Positions 24,617 through 32,796 of a stretch of DNA of 49,405 nt are shown one piece after another. A program made the translations under genes and the position numbers. The stretch comes from Reyranellaceae bacterium (GTDB lineage: Bacteria; Pseudomonadota; Alphaproteobacteria; Reyranellales; Reyranellaceae): NCBI GenBank assembly GCA_022844045.1, contig JALHMM010000045.1:1-49405 (forward strand), read 5' to 3'. Position 1 is the first letter of the stretch. Every line of letters begins with the position of its first letter. A model generated the notes under the pieces. That model was not told the origin of the DNA. It worked only from the letters and a program-made list of their open reading frames with translations, and did no database searches.

Positions 24617-26223
24617 CACATCCGGAACACGCCCCATTTCGGCTCGGCGATCGGCGCGTTCATCGCCGCCGACAGGCCCAGGCCCAGCGCCATGCGGGTG
24701 TCGATCGGATCGAGGATGCCGTCGTCCCATAGCCGCGCCGAGGCGAAGTACGGATGCGATTCGTCCTCGAGCTGCTGGCGGATCGGCGCCTTGAAGGCGG
24801 CCTCGTCCTCGGCGCTCCACGCACCGCCTTTGGCCTCGATGTTGTCGCGCCGCACGGTGGCCAGCACCGAGGCCGCCTGCTCGCCGCCCATCACCGAGAT
24901 GCGGCCTGAGGGCCACATCCAGAGCATGCGCGGGCTATAGGCGCGGCCGCACATGCCGTAGTTGCCGGCGCCGTAGCTGCCGCCGACGATCAGGGTGAAC
25001 TTCGGTACCCGCGCCGTGGCCACCGCGGTCACCAGCTTGGCGCCGTCCTTGGCGATGCCGCCGGCCTCGTACTTCTTGCCGACCATGAAGCCGACGATGT
25101 TCTGCAGGAAAAGCAGCGGAATGCCGCGCTGGCCGCAGAGCTCGATGAAGTGCGCCGCCTTCAACGCCGATTCGTTGAACAGGATGCCGTTGTTGCCGAG
25201 GATGCCCACCGGATAGCCCATGATGCGGGCGAAGCCGGTGACGATGGTGGTGCCGTAGAGCGCCTTGAACTCGTCGAGCTCGCTGCCGTCGACCAAGCGG
25301 GCGATCACCTCCCGCACGTCGTAGGGGATGCGGGTGTCGGTGGGGATCACGCCGTAGAGCTCTTCCGCCGGGTATAGCGGATCGCGCGGCGCCGCGAGCG
25401 CGGCCGGCGGGGTCTTGCGCCAGTTCAGGTTGGCGACAATGCGCCGGGCGATGCCCAAAGCGTGGCTGTCGTTGAGCGCGTAGTGGTCGGCGACGCCGGA
25501 CTGGCGGGCGTGGACGTCAGCGCCGCCCAGCTCCTCGGCGCTCACCACCTCGCCGATGGCGGCCTTCACCAGCGGCGGGCCGCCGAGGAAGATCGTGCCC
25601 TGCTTGCGCACGATGATGGTCTCGTCGCTCATCGCCGGCACGTAGGCGCCGCCGGCGGTGCAGGAGCCCATAACGACGGCGACCTGGGGGATCCCAAGGG
25701 CGCTCATATTGGCCTGGTTGTAGAAGATCCGGCCGAAATGGGTCTTGTCGGGGAAGACGCCGGACTGATTGGGCAGGTTGGCGCCGCCGGAATCGACCAG
25801 ATAGATGCAGGGCAGGCGGTTCTCCAGGGCCACTTCCTGCGCCCGGAGATGCTTGGTGACGGTCATCGGGTAATAGGTGCCGCCCTGGACCGTGGCATCG
25901 TTGCAGACGATGACGCATTCGACCCCGGACACCCGGCCGATGCCGGTGATCACCCCGGCGGCCGGGGCCCGGTTGTCGTACATGCCGTAGGCGGCGAGCT
26001 GCGAGAACTCCAGGAAGGGCGCGCCGGGGTCCAACAAAGTGCGCACACGCTCACGTGGTAAAAGCTTGCCCCGCTTCACATGGCGGTCGCGCGATTCGGC
26101 CCCGCCGCCCATCCTGGCGGCCTCGACCTTGGCCCGCAGATCGGCGACCTGGGCCAGCATGGCCTCGCGATTGGCCTTGTACGTCGCGGAACGGACGTCG
26201 ATTTGCGAGCGCAGGATGGACAT
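24616..26223 (-). CDS. mccB: Methylcrotonoyl-CoA (acyl-CoA) carboxylase carboxyltransferase beta subunit
   Basis: 535 aa, exactly the usual MCC beta length. It carries the biotin-dependent carboxyltransferase folds: [80 protein letters not shown] split over the second half, and [15 protein letters not shown] near the C-terminus. It transfers CO2 from biotin (on MccA) to the acyl-CoA. The start is [10 protein letters not shown], the usual beginning for the family; a longer open frame to 26316 is not family-like. First gene of the minus-strand operon mccB-enoyl-CoA hydratase-mccA-quinone reductase. No isovaleryl-CoA dehydrogenase or HMG-CoA lyase gene is adjacent. Confidence 0.94.
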   Translation of the reverse strand: MSILRSQIDVRSATYKANREAMLAQVADLRAKVEAARMGGGAESRDRHVKRGKLLPRERVRTLLDPGAPFLEFSQLAAYGMYDNRAPAAGVITGIGRVSGVECVIVCNDATVQGGTYYPMTVTKHLRAQEVALENRLPCIYLVDSGGANLPNQSGVFPDKTHFGRIFYNQANMSALGIPQVAVVMGSCTAGGAYVPAMSDETIIVRKQGTIFLGGPPLVKAAIGEVVSAEELGGADVHARQSGVADHYALNDSHALGIARRIVANLNWRKTPPAALAAPRDPLYPAEELYGVIPTDTRIPYDVREVIARLVDGSELDEFKALYGTTIVTGFARIMGYPVGILGNNGILFNESALKAAHFIELCGQRGIPLLFLQNIVGFMVGKKYEAGGIAKDGAKLVTAVATARVPKFTLIVGGSYGAGNYGMCGRAYSPRMLWMWPSGRISVMGGEQAASVLATVRRDNIEAKGGAWSAEDEAAFKAPIRQQLEDESHPYFASARLWDDGILDPIDTRMALGLGLSAAMNAPIAEPKWGVFRM

Positions 26224-26257
26224 TGGAAGGGACCCGGCGAAGGACGAACCGGAGCGG

Positions 26258-26286
26258 AAACTAGCCCGCCCGCCGGCTGCGACCAA
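26258..26286 (-). promoter_or_regulatory. Putative promoter of the mcc operon
   Basis: Minus strand TTGGTC (26286-26281), 17-bp spacer, TAGTTT (26263-26258). It would start transcription about 28 nt before the mccB ATG. Only moderate agreement with consensus. Confidence 0.35.
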
Positions 26287-26477
26287 GCAGGCTGTGCGGT
26301 GGAAACCTCGCACCATCTGAAAGAATCATCACTGGACACGCACTATTCGTCAAAGGATCGTTTGCGTGGTCTTTTGCGGCCCTCTAACGAGCCGGTGGAA
26401 AAGTTTGCCCAGGACGAGCCTTTTCAAAATCAATGCGTGTGTGGGTATCCCGGCGAAGAGCCGCGGCGAGCCGTTCG

Positions 26478-27275
26478 TCAATCGCCTTCTGGCTGGCCGG
26501 AGCCTGATTCAGTGTCATTTTTGCCGCGTTTGCGGGTGCGCTTGGCGTAGTCACCAAGCTTGCGGTTCACCTTGCTCTGGGGCAACACCACCGTCTCACG
26601 GTAGGCCTGCCAGTCGGCCTCGGTCAGGTCCTCGAGGCCGCCGACCATGTCAAAGGCGTTGAGCAGCTTGTCGGAGAACAGCCAGCGTGGCAGCGGCTGG
26701 GCCTGGAACAGCGGCAGTTCGCGGCGCACCAGGATCGGCACGCCGGTTCGGCGCAGCCTTATGTTCACAAACAGCGGGCCAAACCAGCGGTCGGTCTCGA
26801 CGACACCCTCGAAATTCTCCCACCCGCCAGGTTGCGGCAGGTTGGCGACTGGTCGGATCAGCACGTTCCAGCCGGGCGCAGAGCGTGCTACCCAGCCACT
26901 CCAGATGTTGACGATGCCGGGTTCGGGCATCGAGCCCAGAAACGGCACCGCATAGCCCTTGCAGTCAGCTGGTGATTTTTCGTCGAAGTGTTTGGAAAAA
27001 TTGGGAAAATGCTGCCGCGCCAGCGGCTTCCACTCGGGCTGGCCAGCGTGGCTCCAGAGCACGTCGGATCCGTCCCAAAGCAGGCCGAAATCCATCGGCG
27101 GAAAGAAATACCAGCCGAACGAAGAGGCCGTGCGGATCGGCTCGCAATAGCGGAAAGAGCGCGTCGGGATCGTGCCGCCGGCTGAGGCATCGGCCCGGAT
27201 CGGTTTCCGCGCGGTGGGTATGAAGCGGTAGAAGGTTATCAGCTTCTCGGGAATCGCCGGATTCTCGGTCGCCAT
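26478..27275 (-). CDS. DUF6065-like protein of unknown function, partner of the repeat-peptide gene
   Basis: 265 aa soluble protein rich in Trp, Phe and Pro. From memory it resembles the uncharacterised DUF6065 family: FYRFIPTARKP, SAGGTIPTRSFRYCEP, FGWYFFPPMDFGLLWDG, GWNVLIRPVANLP, EGVVETDRWFGPLFVNIRL. No signal peptide, membrane segment, nucleotide loop or clear metal triad is visible. The last 35 residues are basic (KLGDYAKRTRKRGK), which could suit an acidic partner such as the Glu-rich repeat peptide encoded just upstream. The ATG is preceded by gaggtg. An intrinsic terminator (27301-27339) stands between the peptide gene and this one, so it is probably expressed at a lower level by read-through, or has its own promoter. 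Confidence 0.85.
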   Translation of the reverse strand: MATENPAIPEKLITFYRFIPTARKPIRADASAGGTIPTRSFRYCEPIRTASSFGWYFFPPMDFGLLWDGSDVLWSHAGQPEWKPLARQHFPNFSKHFDEKSPADCKGYAVPFLGSMPEPGIVNIWSGWVARSAPGWNVLIRPVANLPQPGGWENFEGVVETDRWFGPLFVNIRLRRTGVPILVRRELPLFQAQPLPRWLFSDKLLNAFDMVGGLEDLTEADWQAYRETVVLPQSKVNRKLGDYAKRTRKRGKNDTESGSGQPEGD

Positions 27276-27300
27276 CGCCCACCTCGATACGCGTCCACCA

Positions 27301-27339
27301 AACGAGAAAAGGCGAGTCAGCCCTCAGGCTGCCCTCGCC
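27301..27339 (-). terminator. Intrinsic terminator/attenuator between repeat peptide and DUF6065-like gene
   Basis: On the minus strand, GGCGAG gg CAGCC tgag GGCTG a CTCGCC is followed at once by TTTTCTCGTT. The stem (27311-27339) has 11 pairs with small bulges and a U-rich tail. It ends 25 bp before the downstream ATG, an arrangement typical of partial terminators that set a high precursor-to-enzyme ratio. Confidence 0.75.
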
Positions 27340-27432
27340 CTTACTCTACCAGCTGGCAGTCCAACAGGACCAGCGACGCGTCGGCCCTTCCGGGCCAATA
27401 CGCATCGCCGCTCCGTCAAACCGCCAAATGTA

Positions 27433-27657
27433 TCAGATGAACAGCGGCGACATGCCGCCCATCTCGACTTCGACGGTCTCACCGAAGAGCGGCGACATGC
27501 CACCCATCTCGACCTCGACGGCCTCGACGAAGAGCGGCGACATGCCACCCATCTCGACCTCGACAGCCTCAACGAACAGGGGGGACATGCCACCCAGCTC
27601 GACTTCGACTTCTTCGATAAACAGCGGCGACATGCCGCCCATCATCACAGCGATCAT
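27433..27657 (-). CDS. Repeat peptide: five GGMSPLF motifs in a 15-residue tandem repeat
   Basis: 74 aa. After six residues (MIAVMM) the whole chain is a repeat of the unit GGMSPLFVEAVEVEM (variants FIEEVEVEL, FGETVEVEM), ending GGMSPLFI. The strand choice is firm. gaggag lies 8 bp before this ATG, and wobble differences between repeat units are nearly all synonymous on this strand, whereas on the other strand two of them change Asn/Lys and Ser/Arg. An earlier in-frame ATG (27672) lies upstream of the ribosome site. The peptide is acidic (3-4 Glu per unit), has no Cys, Lys or Arg, and has no classical leader. It could be a multi-core modified peptide precursor, a self-assembling beta-structure (alternating V-E-V-E after a Gly-Gly turn), or a metal-binding Met-rich peptide. 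I know of no named family. Confidence 0.8.
   Translation of the reverse strand: MIAVMMGGMSPLFIEEVEVELGGMSPLFVEAVEVEMGGMSPLFVEAVEVEMGGMSPLFGETVEVEMGGMSPLFI
27440..27643. repeat. 45-bp tandem repeat inside the peptide gene
   Basis: Four full 45-bp units (27440-27484, 27485-27529, 27530-27574, 27575-27619) and a partial fifth (27620-27643). Units differ mostly at codon third positions. The 3n period keeps the frame, consistent with expansion by slippage or recombination under coding constraint. Confidence 0.95.
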
Positions 27658-27809
27658 TGGAACTCTCCTCATCAGTACCGGTGCCTGAAGTCAGTCTGGT
27701 CACGCACCCCCCGGCGCGTGGGACCTCTTCGCCCGTTCTCATCTTCGTTCAGCGCTGTCTTTTCATCGTCAAAACAGACCGCACGACACGTGAAAGGATC
27801 GTCAATGCG

Positions 27810-29798
27810 TCATTCTTCGGGGATACCGGCCTTTCGGAGCCCCTCGAGGTAGTGGTTCAGGTCTTCTTCCCGCTCGAGCGGGTAGGTCTTGCGGAACGCC
27901 GCGATGGTCAGCTGGTGTTGCTGAGCCCGAAGCCGTTCAACGTAGGGTTTGGCCTCCTCGGGGCGCCCCAGATGACCCAGGGCGACGATCAGCGGCTGCA
28001 AAACGGCGGCAAAATTCGGCCGGTCCACCAGGATTGGTTGAGCCGCGGTGACGACCTCCTCGTATGACCGGGCGACCGCCAGCGAGATGACGTTGACGGT
28101 TTCCCAGAAGTAGACAAAGGGGTCGAACGGGCAGAGCCGGCGGTAGCGCTCGAGGCGCTCGAAGGCCTCCTCCGGCCGCCCGCGATAGCTGCAGAGCAGC
28201 GCGGCGAAGGCCCAGCCCCAGCCGAAATTCGGATTGATCGCCAGCGAGCGGTTGTGCAGCCGCTCGGCCGCCTCGTAGTTGCGGTGGACGAAGACTTCGA
28301 CATGGCCGGCGAAGGACAGGGCCATGGCGTCGTCGGGATCACATTCCACAGCCAGGCGGGCGTGGCGCGCGGCGCCGTCGATCGCCGCCTGCTTGTCCTT
28401 GGCCCAGCCTTCGCCGACCTCGAAGACATGCATGAAGGCCATCCAGGCATGCGCACGGGCATATTCCGGGTCCAGCACCAGGGCGCGGCGCAGGAACTCG
28501 CCGGCCATGCGGAACGATTCACCGTTGGCCTGGTAGAGCAGCGGCACGGCGCGCAGCACGTTGTCATAGGCGTTGCGATTCTCCGGCGGCCGCCGGCGCG
28601 CACGGTCGATCTCGGCCTGTAGCAACTTGGGGTCAAGCTGGCCGACGATCTCGCGCACGATCTCGTTCTCGAGCTCGAAAACCTCGGCGAAGGAGGCCAC
28701 GCGCATGTCCGACCAGACCGTGCGGCCATCGTCGCAGTCGACCAGACGCACGGCGATCCGCACGCGTTCGGCGCTGCGCCGCACCGCGCCCTCGACGGCG
28801 TAGCGCACGTTCAGGCGCCGGCCGACATCGCGCGGATCGGCATCGACGCCGCGATACATCCCGGTCGAGCCCGACGCGATCACCGACAACCAGCGGAAGC
28901 GCGACAGGCCATCGACGATCTCGTCGGCCAGGCCATCGCCGAGGTAATCCTGGGTAGGATCGCCGCCGATATTGCGAAACGGCAGAACGGCGACCGAGAG
29001 TTGCACCGCGTGCGCGTCGTCGCCGTGCAGCAGGTCATCCGCGCCCGACGACGCCAATCCGCCGCTTTCCCCGGTCAGGCGGTCGCCCTTGATACGCTCG
29101 TAAAGCGTGACCGTCGCCGGTCCCGGCTTGGCGTCGAGCACCCGCTTCAGTGTTTCCGTCGCGATCTGGAACTGGCGCAGCGCCGAGGATTTGTCGCCGC
29201 GCCGCGCATAGGATTCCATTACCGCGCGATGGGCTTCCTCGTGCGCCGGATCGATGGTCAGCACCGCGCGCGCCATCGCTTCGGAATCGGTCACGTCGCC
29301 GGCCGCCAGTCGTTCGCGCAACAGCGAGGCCATGGCGTTGAGCGCCGTGTCGCGCCGGAACGCGCGTTCCGAGTACAACCAGTCGTCGAAAGGTCCACCG
29401 ATCGAACCGATATCGGCCAGCAGGTCGCCGCCATAGAGCGCGATCACCTGGCGGCGCTCCTCCGGCGTGCCGACGGCCAGCCGCTCGAGCTCCCGGGCGT
29501 CGATCCAGACCTTGTCGAGGCGGATATGCAGCGAGTCGCGGTCGACCTGAAGAGCCTCCTCGTCGCGACCGCGAAAGGCGGCGCGCAGCTCGGTGACGCT
29601 TTGGCGCAGGCTGCCGCGCGCCTGCTCCTCCTGCCGATCACTCCACAGCAGCCCCGCGAGCTTCTCGCGGGTCGCCGACCCTCCCGGCGCGAGCGCCAGG
29701 AAGGCCACCATGCCACGCGTCTTGCGTGCGCGGGGCGTCACATCGGTACCGTCTGACGCGAGGAGGCGACAGCCACCCAGTAGATTGATTTTTAGCAT
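27810..29798 (-). CDS. SARP-type transcriptional regulator with BTAD, TolB-like and TPR regions
   Basis: 662 aa. Residues 1-95 look like the winged-helix DNA-binding domain of SARP/AfsR regulators (MLKINLLGGCRLL, RKTRGMVAFLALAPGG, LLWSDRQEEQARGSLRQ). A bacterial transcriptional activator domain reaches to about 240 (ALYGGDLLADI, DPAHEEAHRAVMESYARRGD). A TolB/FlgO-like alpha/beta region follows (VAVLPFRNIGGDPTQDYLGDGLADEIVDGL), then TPR-like helices to the end. Such proteins activate nearby accessory or biosynthetic genes. The start ATG (29798) follows no strong ribosome site; a GTG at 29813 is possible. It is 152 bp upstream of the repeat-peptide gene on the same strand, which makes that gene its likely target. 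Confidence 0.88.
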   Translation of the reverse strand: MLKINLLGGCRLLASDGTDVTPRARKTRGMVAFLALAPGGSATREKLAGLLWSDRQEEQARGSLRQSVTELRAAFRGRDEEALQVDRDSLHIRLDKVWIDARELERLAVGTPEERRQVIALYGGDLLADIGSIGGPFDDWLYSERAFRRDTALNAMASLLRERLAAGDVTDSEAMARAVLTIDPAHEEAHRAVMESYARRGDKSSALRQFQIATETLKRVLDAKPGPATVTLYERIKGDRLTGESGGLASSGADDLLHGDDAHAVQLSVAVLPFRNIGGDPTQDYLGDGLADEIVDGLSRFRWLSVIASGSTGMYRGVDADPRDVGRRLNVRYAVEGAVRRSAERVRIAVRLVDCDDGRTVWSDMRVASFAEVFELENEIVREIVGQLDPKLLQAEIDRARRRPPENRNAYDNVLRAVPLLYQANGESFRMAGEFLRRALVLDPEYARAHAWMAFMHVFEVGEGWAKDKQAAIDGAARHARLAVECDPDDAMALSFAGHVEVFVHRNYEAAERLHNRSLAINPNFGWGWAFAALLCSYRGRPEEAFERLERYRRLCPFDPFVYFWETVNVISLAVARSYEEVVTAAQPILVDRPNFAAVLQPLIVALGHLGRPEEAKPYVERLRAQQHQLTIAAFRKTYPLEREEDLNHYLEGLRKAGIPEE

Positions 29799-29813
29799 AC
29801 CCGAACACACCAA

Positions 29814-30147
29814 GCGGCAGACGGACGCCCGCCTCGGATTTCCAGCCTGACGAAGATATTATCATGGCTTGCGAAGAATTAACATCAATATAACGAACTA
29901 ACATGAAATTATCACGATCACTGATATATAATCCCTAGTGGATTGAAAAACATCAAAGAATCGTTTCCAAAATCGGCCGAAATTTCGCCCAATTTAGTAA
30001 CCGAATCTCCGGCCGCACCACAAGGCCATCAAGCCGGACCACACAGACCATTGAACACCACGTGTATCTTTATGTCGCCGCGCGCGAACCCTGTGTGACG
30101 TCGACTGACGCCACGCCCCCGCGCTTCTTCGGGCCACTCGAGCGATG
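29814..30147. other. AT-rich intergenic region upstream of the regulator
   Basis: 334 bp without a gene. Bases 29850-30005 are strikingly AT-rich for this genome. Features seen: an inverted repeat TATCA-cgatcac-TGATA at 29910-29926, and a loose minus-strand promoter candidate TTGATG (29888-29883) with GATAAT (29863-29858) at a 19-bp spacing. It probably holds the regulator's promoter and binding sites, and may mark the edge of an acquired segment. Bases 30006-30147 return to normal composition and show nothing clear. Confidence 0.6.
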
Positions 30148-30579
30148 TCAGGTCGCGGTGATGTACTCGCGCAACGCCTCGGCTTCGCGACGCTGCTCCT
30201 CGAGCCGCAGCCGGACGACGTCGCCGATCGAGATCATGCCGCACAGCCGGCCCTGACGGACCACCGGCAGGTGACGGAACCGCCGCTCGGTCATGGTCTC
30301 CATGACGTGCTCGATCAAGGCGTCGGGGTCGCACGTCACGACGGCGCTGGTCATCACCTCGGAAACCTTGCGGTTGAACGCCGCGGCGCCGTCACGCGCC
30401 ATGGCGTGCAGCACGTCGCGCTCCGACAGGATACCGACGATCGCGCCGGCGGCATCGAGCACCAGCACCGCGCCGATGCGGCGCGCCGCAAGCATGGCGA
30501 TGGCGGCGGCAAGGCTGTCGTGCGGCGCGACCGAGACAACGCGGTCGCCCTTGTATGCGAGGATATCGGAAACGAACAT
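30148..30579 (-). CDS. CBS-domain pair protein (copy 1)
   Basis: 143 aa consisting of two CBS motifs: residues about 1-60 (FVSDILAYKGDRVVSVAPHD, AVLVLDAAGAIVGILSERDVL) and about 70-130 (VSEVMTSAVVTCDPDALIEH, FRHLPVVRQGRLCGMISIGDVV). Stand-alone CBS pairs bind adenine nucleotides and modulate other proteins. gggagg lies 6 bp before the ATG. It shares architecture and the FRHLP...GR..G..S.GD signature with the gene at 39650-40069, but not its FNR-type promoter. Partner unknown. Confidence 0.92.
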   Translation of the reverse strand: MFVSDILAYKGDRVVSVAPHDSLAAAIAMLAARRIGAVLVLDAAGAIVGILSERDVLHAMARDGAAAFNRKVSEVMTSAVVTCDPDALIEHVMETMTERRFRHLPVVRQGRLCGMISIGDVVRLRLEEQRREAEALREYITAT

Positions 30580-30852
30580 CGCGTTCCTCCCTTCGCCTGG
30601 CGTCAGGGACGTCGCGCACCGTCTCGGCAATCACCCGGGACGATTCTCGACCCCCGATGGCCAAAAGCCAGCGCCCCAGAATGCAGATGCGGTGGCGCGG
30701 CGTGATGACAGCAAGTCTCCGCCGATTGGCTCGGCGGCGCAAGCCGTCAGGCCGGCAAATCTTCTCGCACCGGTAGCGCATCCGCGAACGCGTTGAACGG
30801 ACCCAGGCCGCATGCGATCCTCCAAGACCTCGATCGGGGGCCATTTCGGACA

Positions 30853-32022
30853 ATGCAACGCCTGTTGTTCGCGTCGTTGTTGACGCTGGTGTCGGCCGCG
30901 CTTCCGGCAGTGGCCCAGGCGCCCTCCGCCGCGGCCGACCTGCAAGCGGCCTTCGACCTGGTGATGGCCAACCCGGCCGACGTCTCGGCCAATCTGCGAT
31001 ACGGTCGCGCCGCCGAAGCCGCTGGCCAGCCGCGCAAGGCTTTGGCGGCCTATGAACGCGCCGCGGCACAGGCGCCGGACAACGAGCAAGCGCAAGCCGC
31101 CTTCCGGCGCCTGAAGCTGGTGGTAGAGCCGTCGACGACGCGTATCCTCGTGGGCTTCGGCATGATGTTCGACAGCAACGCCGAGTACCAAACGCGCCAG
31201 CTCAACTCCGGCACCCTGATCACCGAGCGACTCGGTGGCGGCGCCGACGTCAACGCCAATGCCAGCCTGCGCGTCATCGACGAGCGCGTGATCGAGGGGC
31301 GGCGATGGCGCAGCCGCGCCCAGCTCTTCGGCGACTTCCACGTGCGCGGCCGCAATCGCGACGGACACTACGCCTCGGTCGAAACCGGCCCGATGTTCGC
31401 CGGCTGGAACGGCGTGATGATCTCGCCTTCGCTGGCCGGCGAGGTCGGCTTCGCCGACTACAAATACCTCTTCCACTCGCTGGGCCTGGCGGTCACGGCG
31501 GAGTTTCCGGGGGGCTACCTCAAGCGCCTGCGCCTCGGCTTCGCCGGTACAAGGTTCGAGCCATCGCTGGCGCAGCGCAACGGCTTTTCCTTCTCGGGCA
31601 AGGCGGAGTTCGCCGCCTCGGATCTCGCCTTCGCCGGCGACGCCATGCATCTGACGCCCTATGCCGTGCGCTATCGCGGCGCGGCCAGGAGCGGCGAGGA
31701 GAGCTACAGCGAAGCCGGCATGCGGCTGGCCTATATCGCACCGCTGGGCGGCCCGGCGCTGGGCTTCGCCGGCATCTTCCTGTCGCCCGAGTTCACCGTG
31801 ACCGGCCGCTGGTACGACGGCTTCGAAGCGGTCTCGTCGGTCAATCTCGGCGCGCGCCAGGATTACCGGCTGATCCCCGGCATCCGCCTTATTGGCTCCG
31901 AATTCCTCGGCAAGGCTGTCACCACCTTCATCTACTACGAGTTCGACCGCCTGCGGTCGAACTATGCCGGTCACAGCCATGACAACCACCGTGCCGGCGT
32001 GCACGTGGTCGCGGAGTTCTAG
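30853..32022 (+). CDS. Outer-membrane beta-barrel protein with N-terminal TPR (SLAM/DUF560-like)
   Basis: 389 aa. Signal peptide about 1-22 (MQRLLFASLLTLVSAALPAVAQA), then a helical TPR region about 25-85 (NLRYGRAAEAAGQPRKALAA) and a long beta-rich part of alternating strands (RILVGFGMMFDSNAEY, QLFGDFHVRGRNRDGHY, RWYDGFEAV) ending in Phe (HVVAEF), the usual signal for barrel assembly. This architecture resembles the surface lipoprotein assembly modifier (Slam/DUF560) group, which exports lipoproteins or haemophilin-like proteins. No obvious client is next to it. The FecR-domain gene starts 3 bp after its stop, so the two form an operon. Confidence 0.82.
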   Translation: MQRLLFASLLTLVSAALPAVAQAPSAAADLQAAFDLVMANPADVSANLRYGRAAEAAGQPRKALAAYERAAAQAPDNEQAQAAFRRLKLVVEPSTTRILVGFGMMFDSNAEYQTRQLNSGTLITERLGGGADVNANASLRVIDERVIEGRRWRSRAQLFGDFHVRGRNRDGHYASVETGPMFAGWNGVMISPSLAGEVGFADYKYLFHSLGLAVTAEFPGGYLKRLRLGFAGTRFEPSLAQRNGFSFSGKAEFAASDLAFAGDAMHLTPYAVRYRGAARSGEESYSEAGMRLAYIAPLGGPALGFAGIFLSPEFTVTGRWYDGFEAVSSVNLGARQDYRLIPGIRLIGSEFLGKAVTTFIYYEFDRLRSNYAGHSHDNHRAGVHVVAEF

Positions 32023-32025
32023 GCG

Positions 32026-32787
32026 ATGCGCCGTTCCCTCCTGATCGCGGCTTTCGCTTGCTTCACCCTCTCGGGCGCGACCTTGGCGCAGCAGGTCGAT
32101 GTCGGCGTCGCCTCGACCGTCTCCAACCGCGTGCTGGGCTCGGTCGGCGCGCGGACGCTGAAGACCGGCGACCGCGTCTTCCAGAACGAGAACATCGAGA
32201 CCGGCGCCGACTCGCGCAGCCAGTTGCTATTCCGCGACGAGACCGTGCTCAATGTCGGTCCCGACTCGCGTGTGACGCTCGATCGCTTCGTCTACGACCC
32301 GGCTCGCGGTGGTTCAGGCGCGGCGGTATCGGTGGGACGCGGCGCGCTGCGCTTCATCTCCGGCAACATGCCCAGCCAGTCCTACGAGATCCGCACGCCG
32401 GCGGGCTCGATCGGCGTGCGCGGCACGATCGTCGACATCATCGTCTACGAGAACGGCGAGGTCGTGCTGCAGCTGATCGAAGGCGCGCTGGTCTTCATCG
32501 ATCTCGGCGGCAGGTCGATCTCCCTCACCAGGCCGGGGCAGGTCTACACCCTGACCCCGGGTCAAGAGGGCACGCTGGGCAACACGCTCAGGCCGAAGGA
32601 TCGCCGACGACTCGCCGGGCTGAACACCGCCATCACGCTCGACGAGTTGTTCCCGCGCCCGCTGGAGCTGCCACGCAGACCGGTGACAAGCGATTCGCGC
32701 TCACAGGGCCGCGCGACAACCCCGGCCCCCACGCCGAATCCAATCACTGGTCCCACTAGTCCCACTGTTCCTGGGCCGAGCCCCTGA
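32026..32787 (+). CDS. Periplasmic FecR-domain protein
   Basis: 253 aa. Signal peptide 1-21 (ending LAQQ), a FecR domain at about 40-150 (LKTGDRVFQNENIETGADSRSQLLFRDETVLNVGPDS split by short turns, RFISGNMPSQSYEIRTPAGSIGVRGT), then a Pro/Thr/Ser-rich low-complexity tail (RATTPAPTPNPITGPTSP). Stand-alone FecR-domain proteins of this type, without anti-sigma helices, usually act in the periplasm rather than as sigma regulators. It is encoded directly behind the barrel protein, so the pair may form an envelope complex. Confidence 0.85.
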   Translation: MRRSLLIAAFACFTLSGATLAQQVDVGVASTVSNRVLGSVGARTLKTGDRVFQNENIETGADSRSQLLFRDETVLNVGPDSRVTLDRFVYDPARGGSGAAVSVGRGALRFISGNMPSQSYEIRTPAGSIGVRGTIVDIIVYENGEVVLQLIEGALVFIDLGGRSISLTRPGQVYTLTPGQEGTLGNTLRPKDRRRLAGLNTAITLDELFPRPLELPRRPVTSDSRSQGRATTPAPTPNPITGPTSPTVPGPSP

Positions 32788-32796
32788 ACTACTCGC

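Noticed and set aside
26224..26477. Possible short plus-strand gene between the mcc operon and the DUF6065-like gene
   Set aside because: The open frames there are Cys/Ser/Arg-rich with no ribosome site or recognisable motif; apart from the promoter candidate at 26258-26286 I see nothing in this stretch.
27440..27643. CRISPR-like array
   Set aside because: The repeats are contiguous 45-bp units with no unique spacers, and the period keeps a reading frame.
27428..27688. Plus-strand reading of the 45-bp repeat as a Ser/Thr/Pro-rich repeat protein (SGDMPPISTST units)
   Set aside because: No ribosome site before it, neighbours are all on the minus strand, and unit differences change residues (Asn/Lys, Ser/Arg) on this strand while being synonymous on the other.
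29798..29813. GTG start 15 bp earlier for the SARP-type regulator
   Set aside because: The domain begins right at MLKINLLGG and the extension adds no family sequence; kept only as an alternative.
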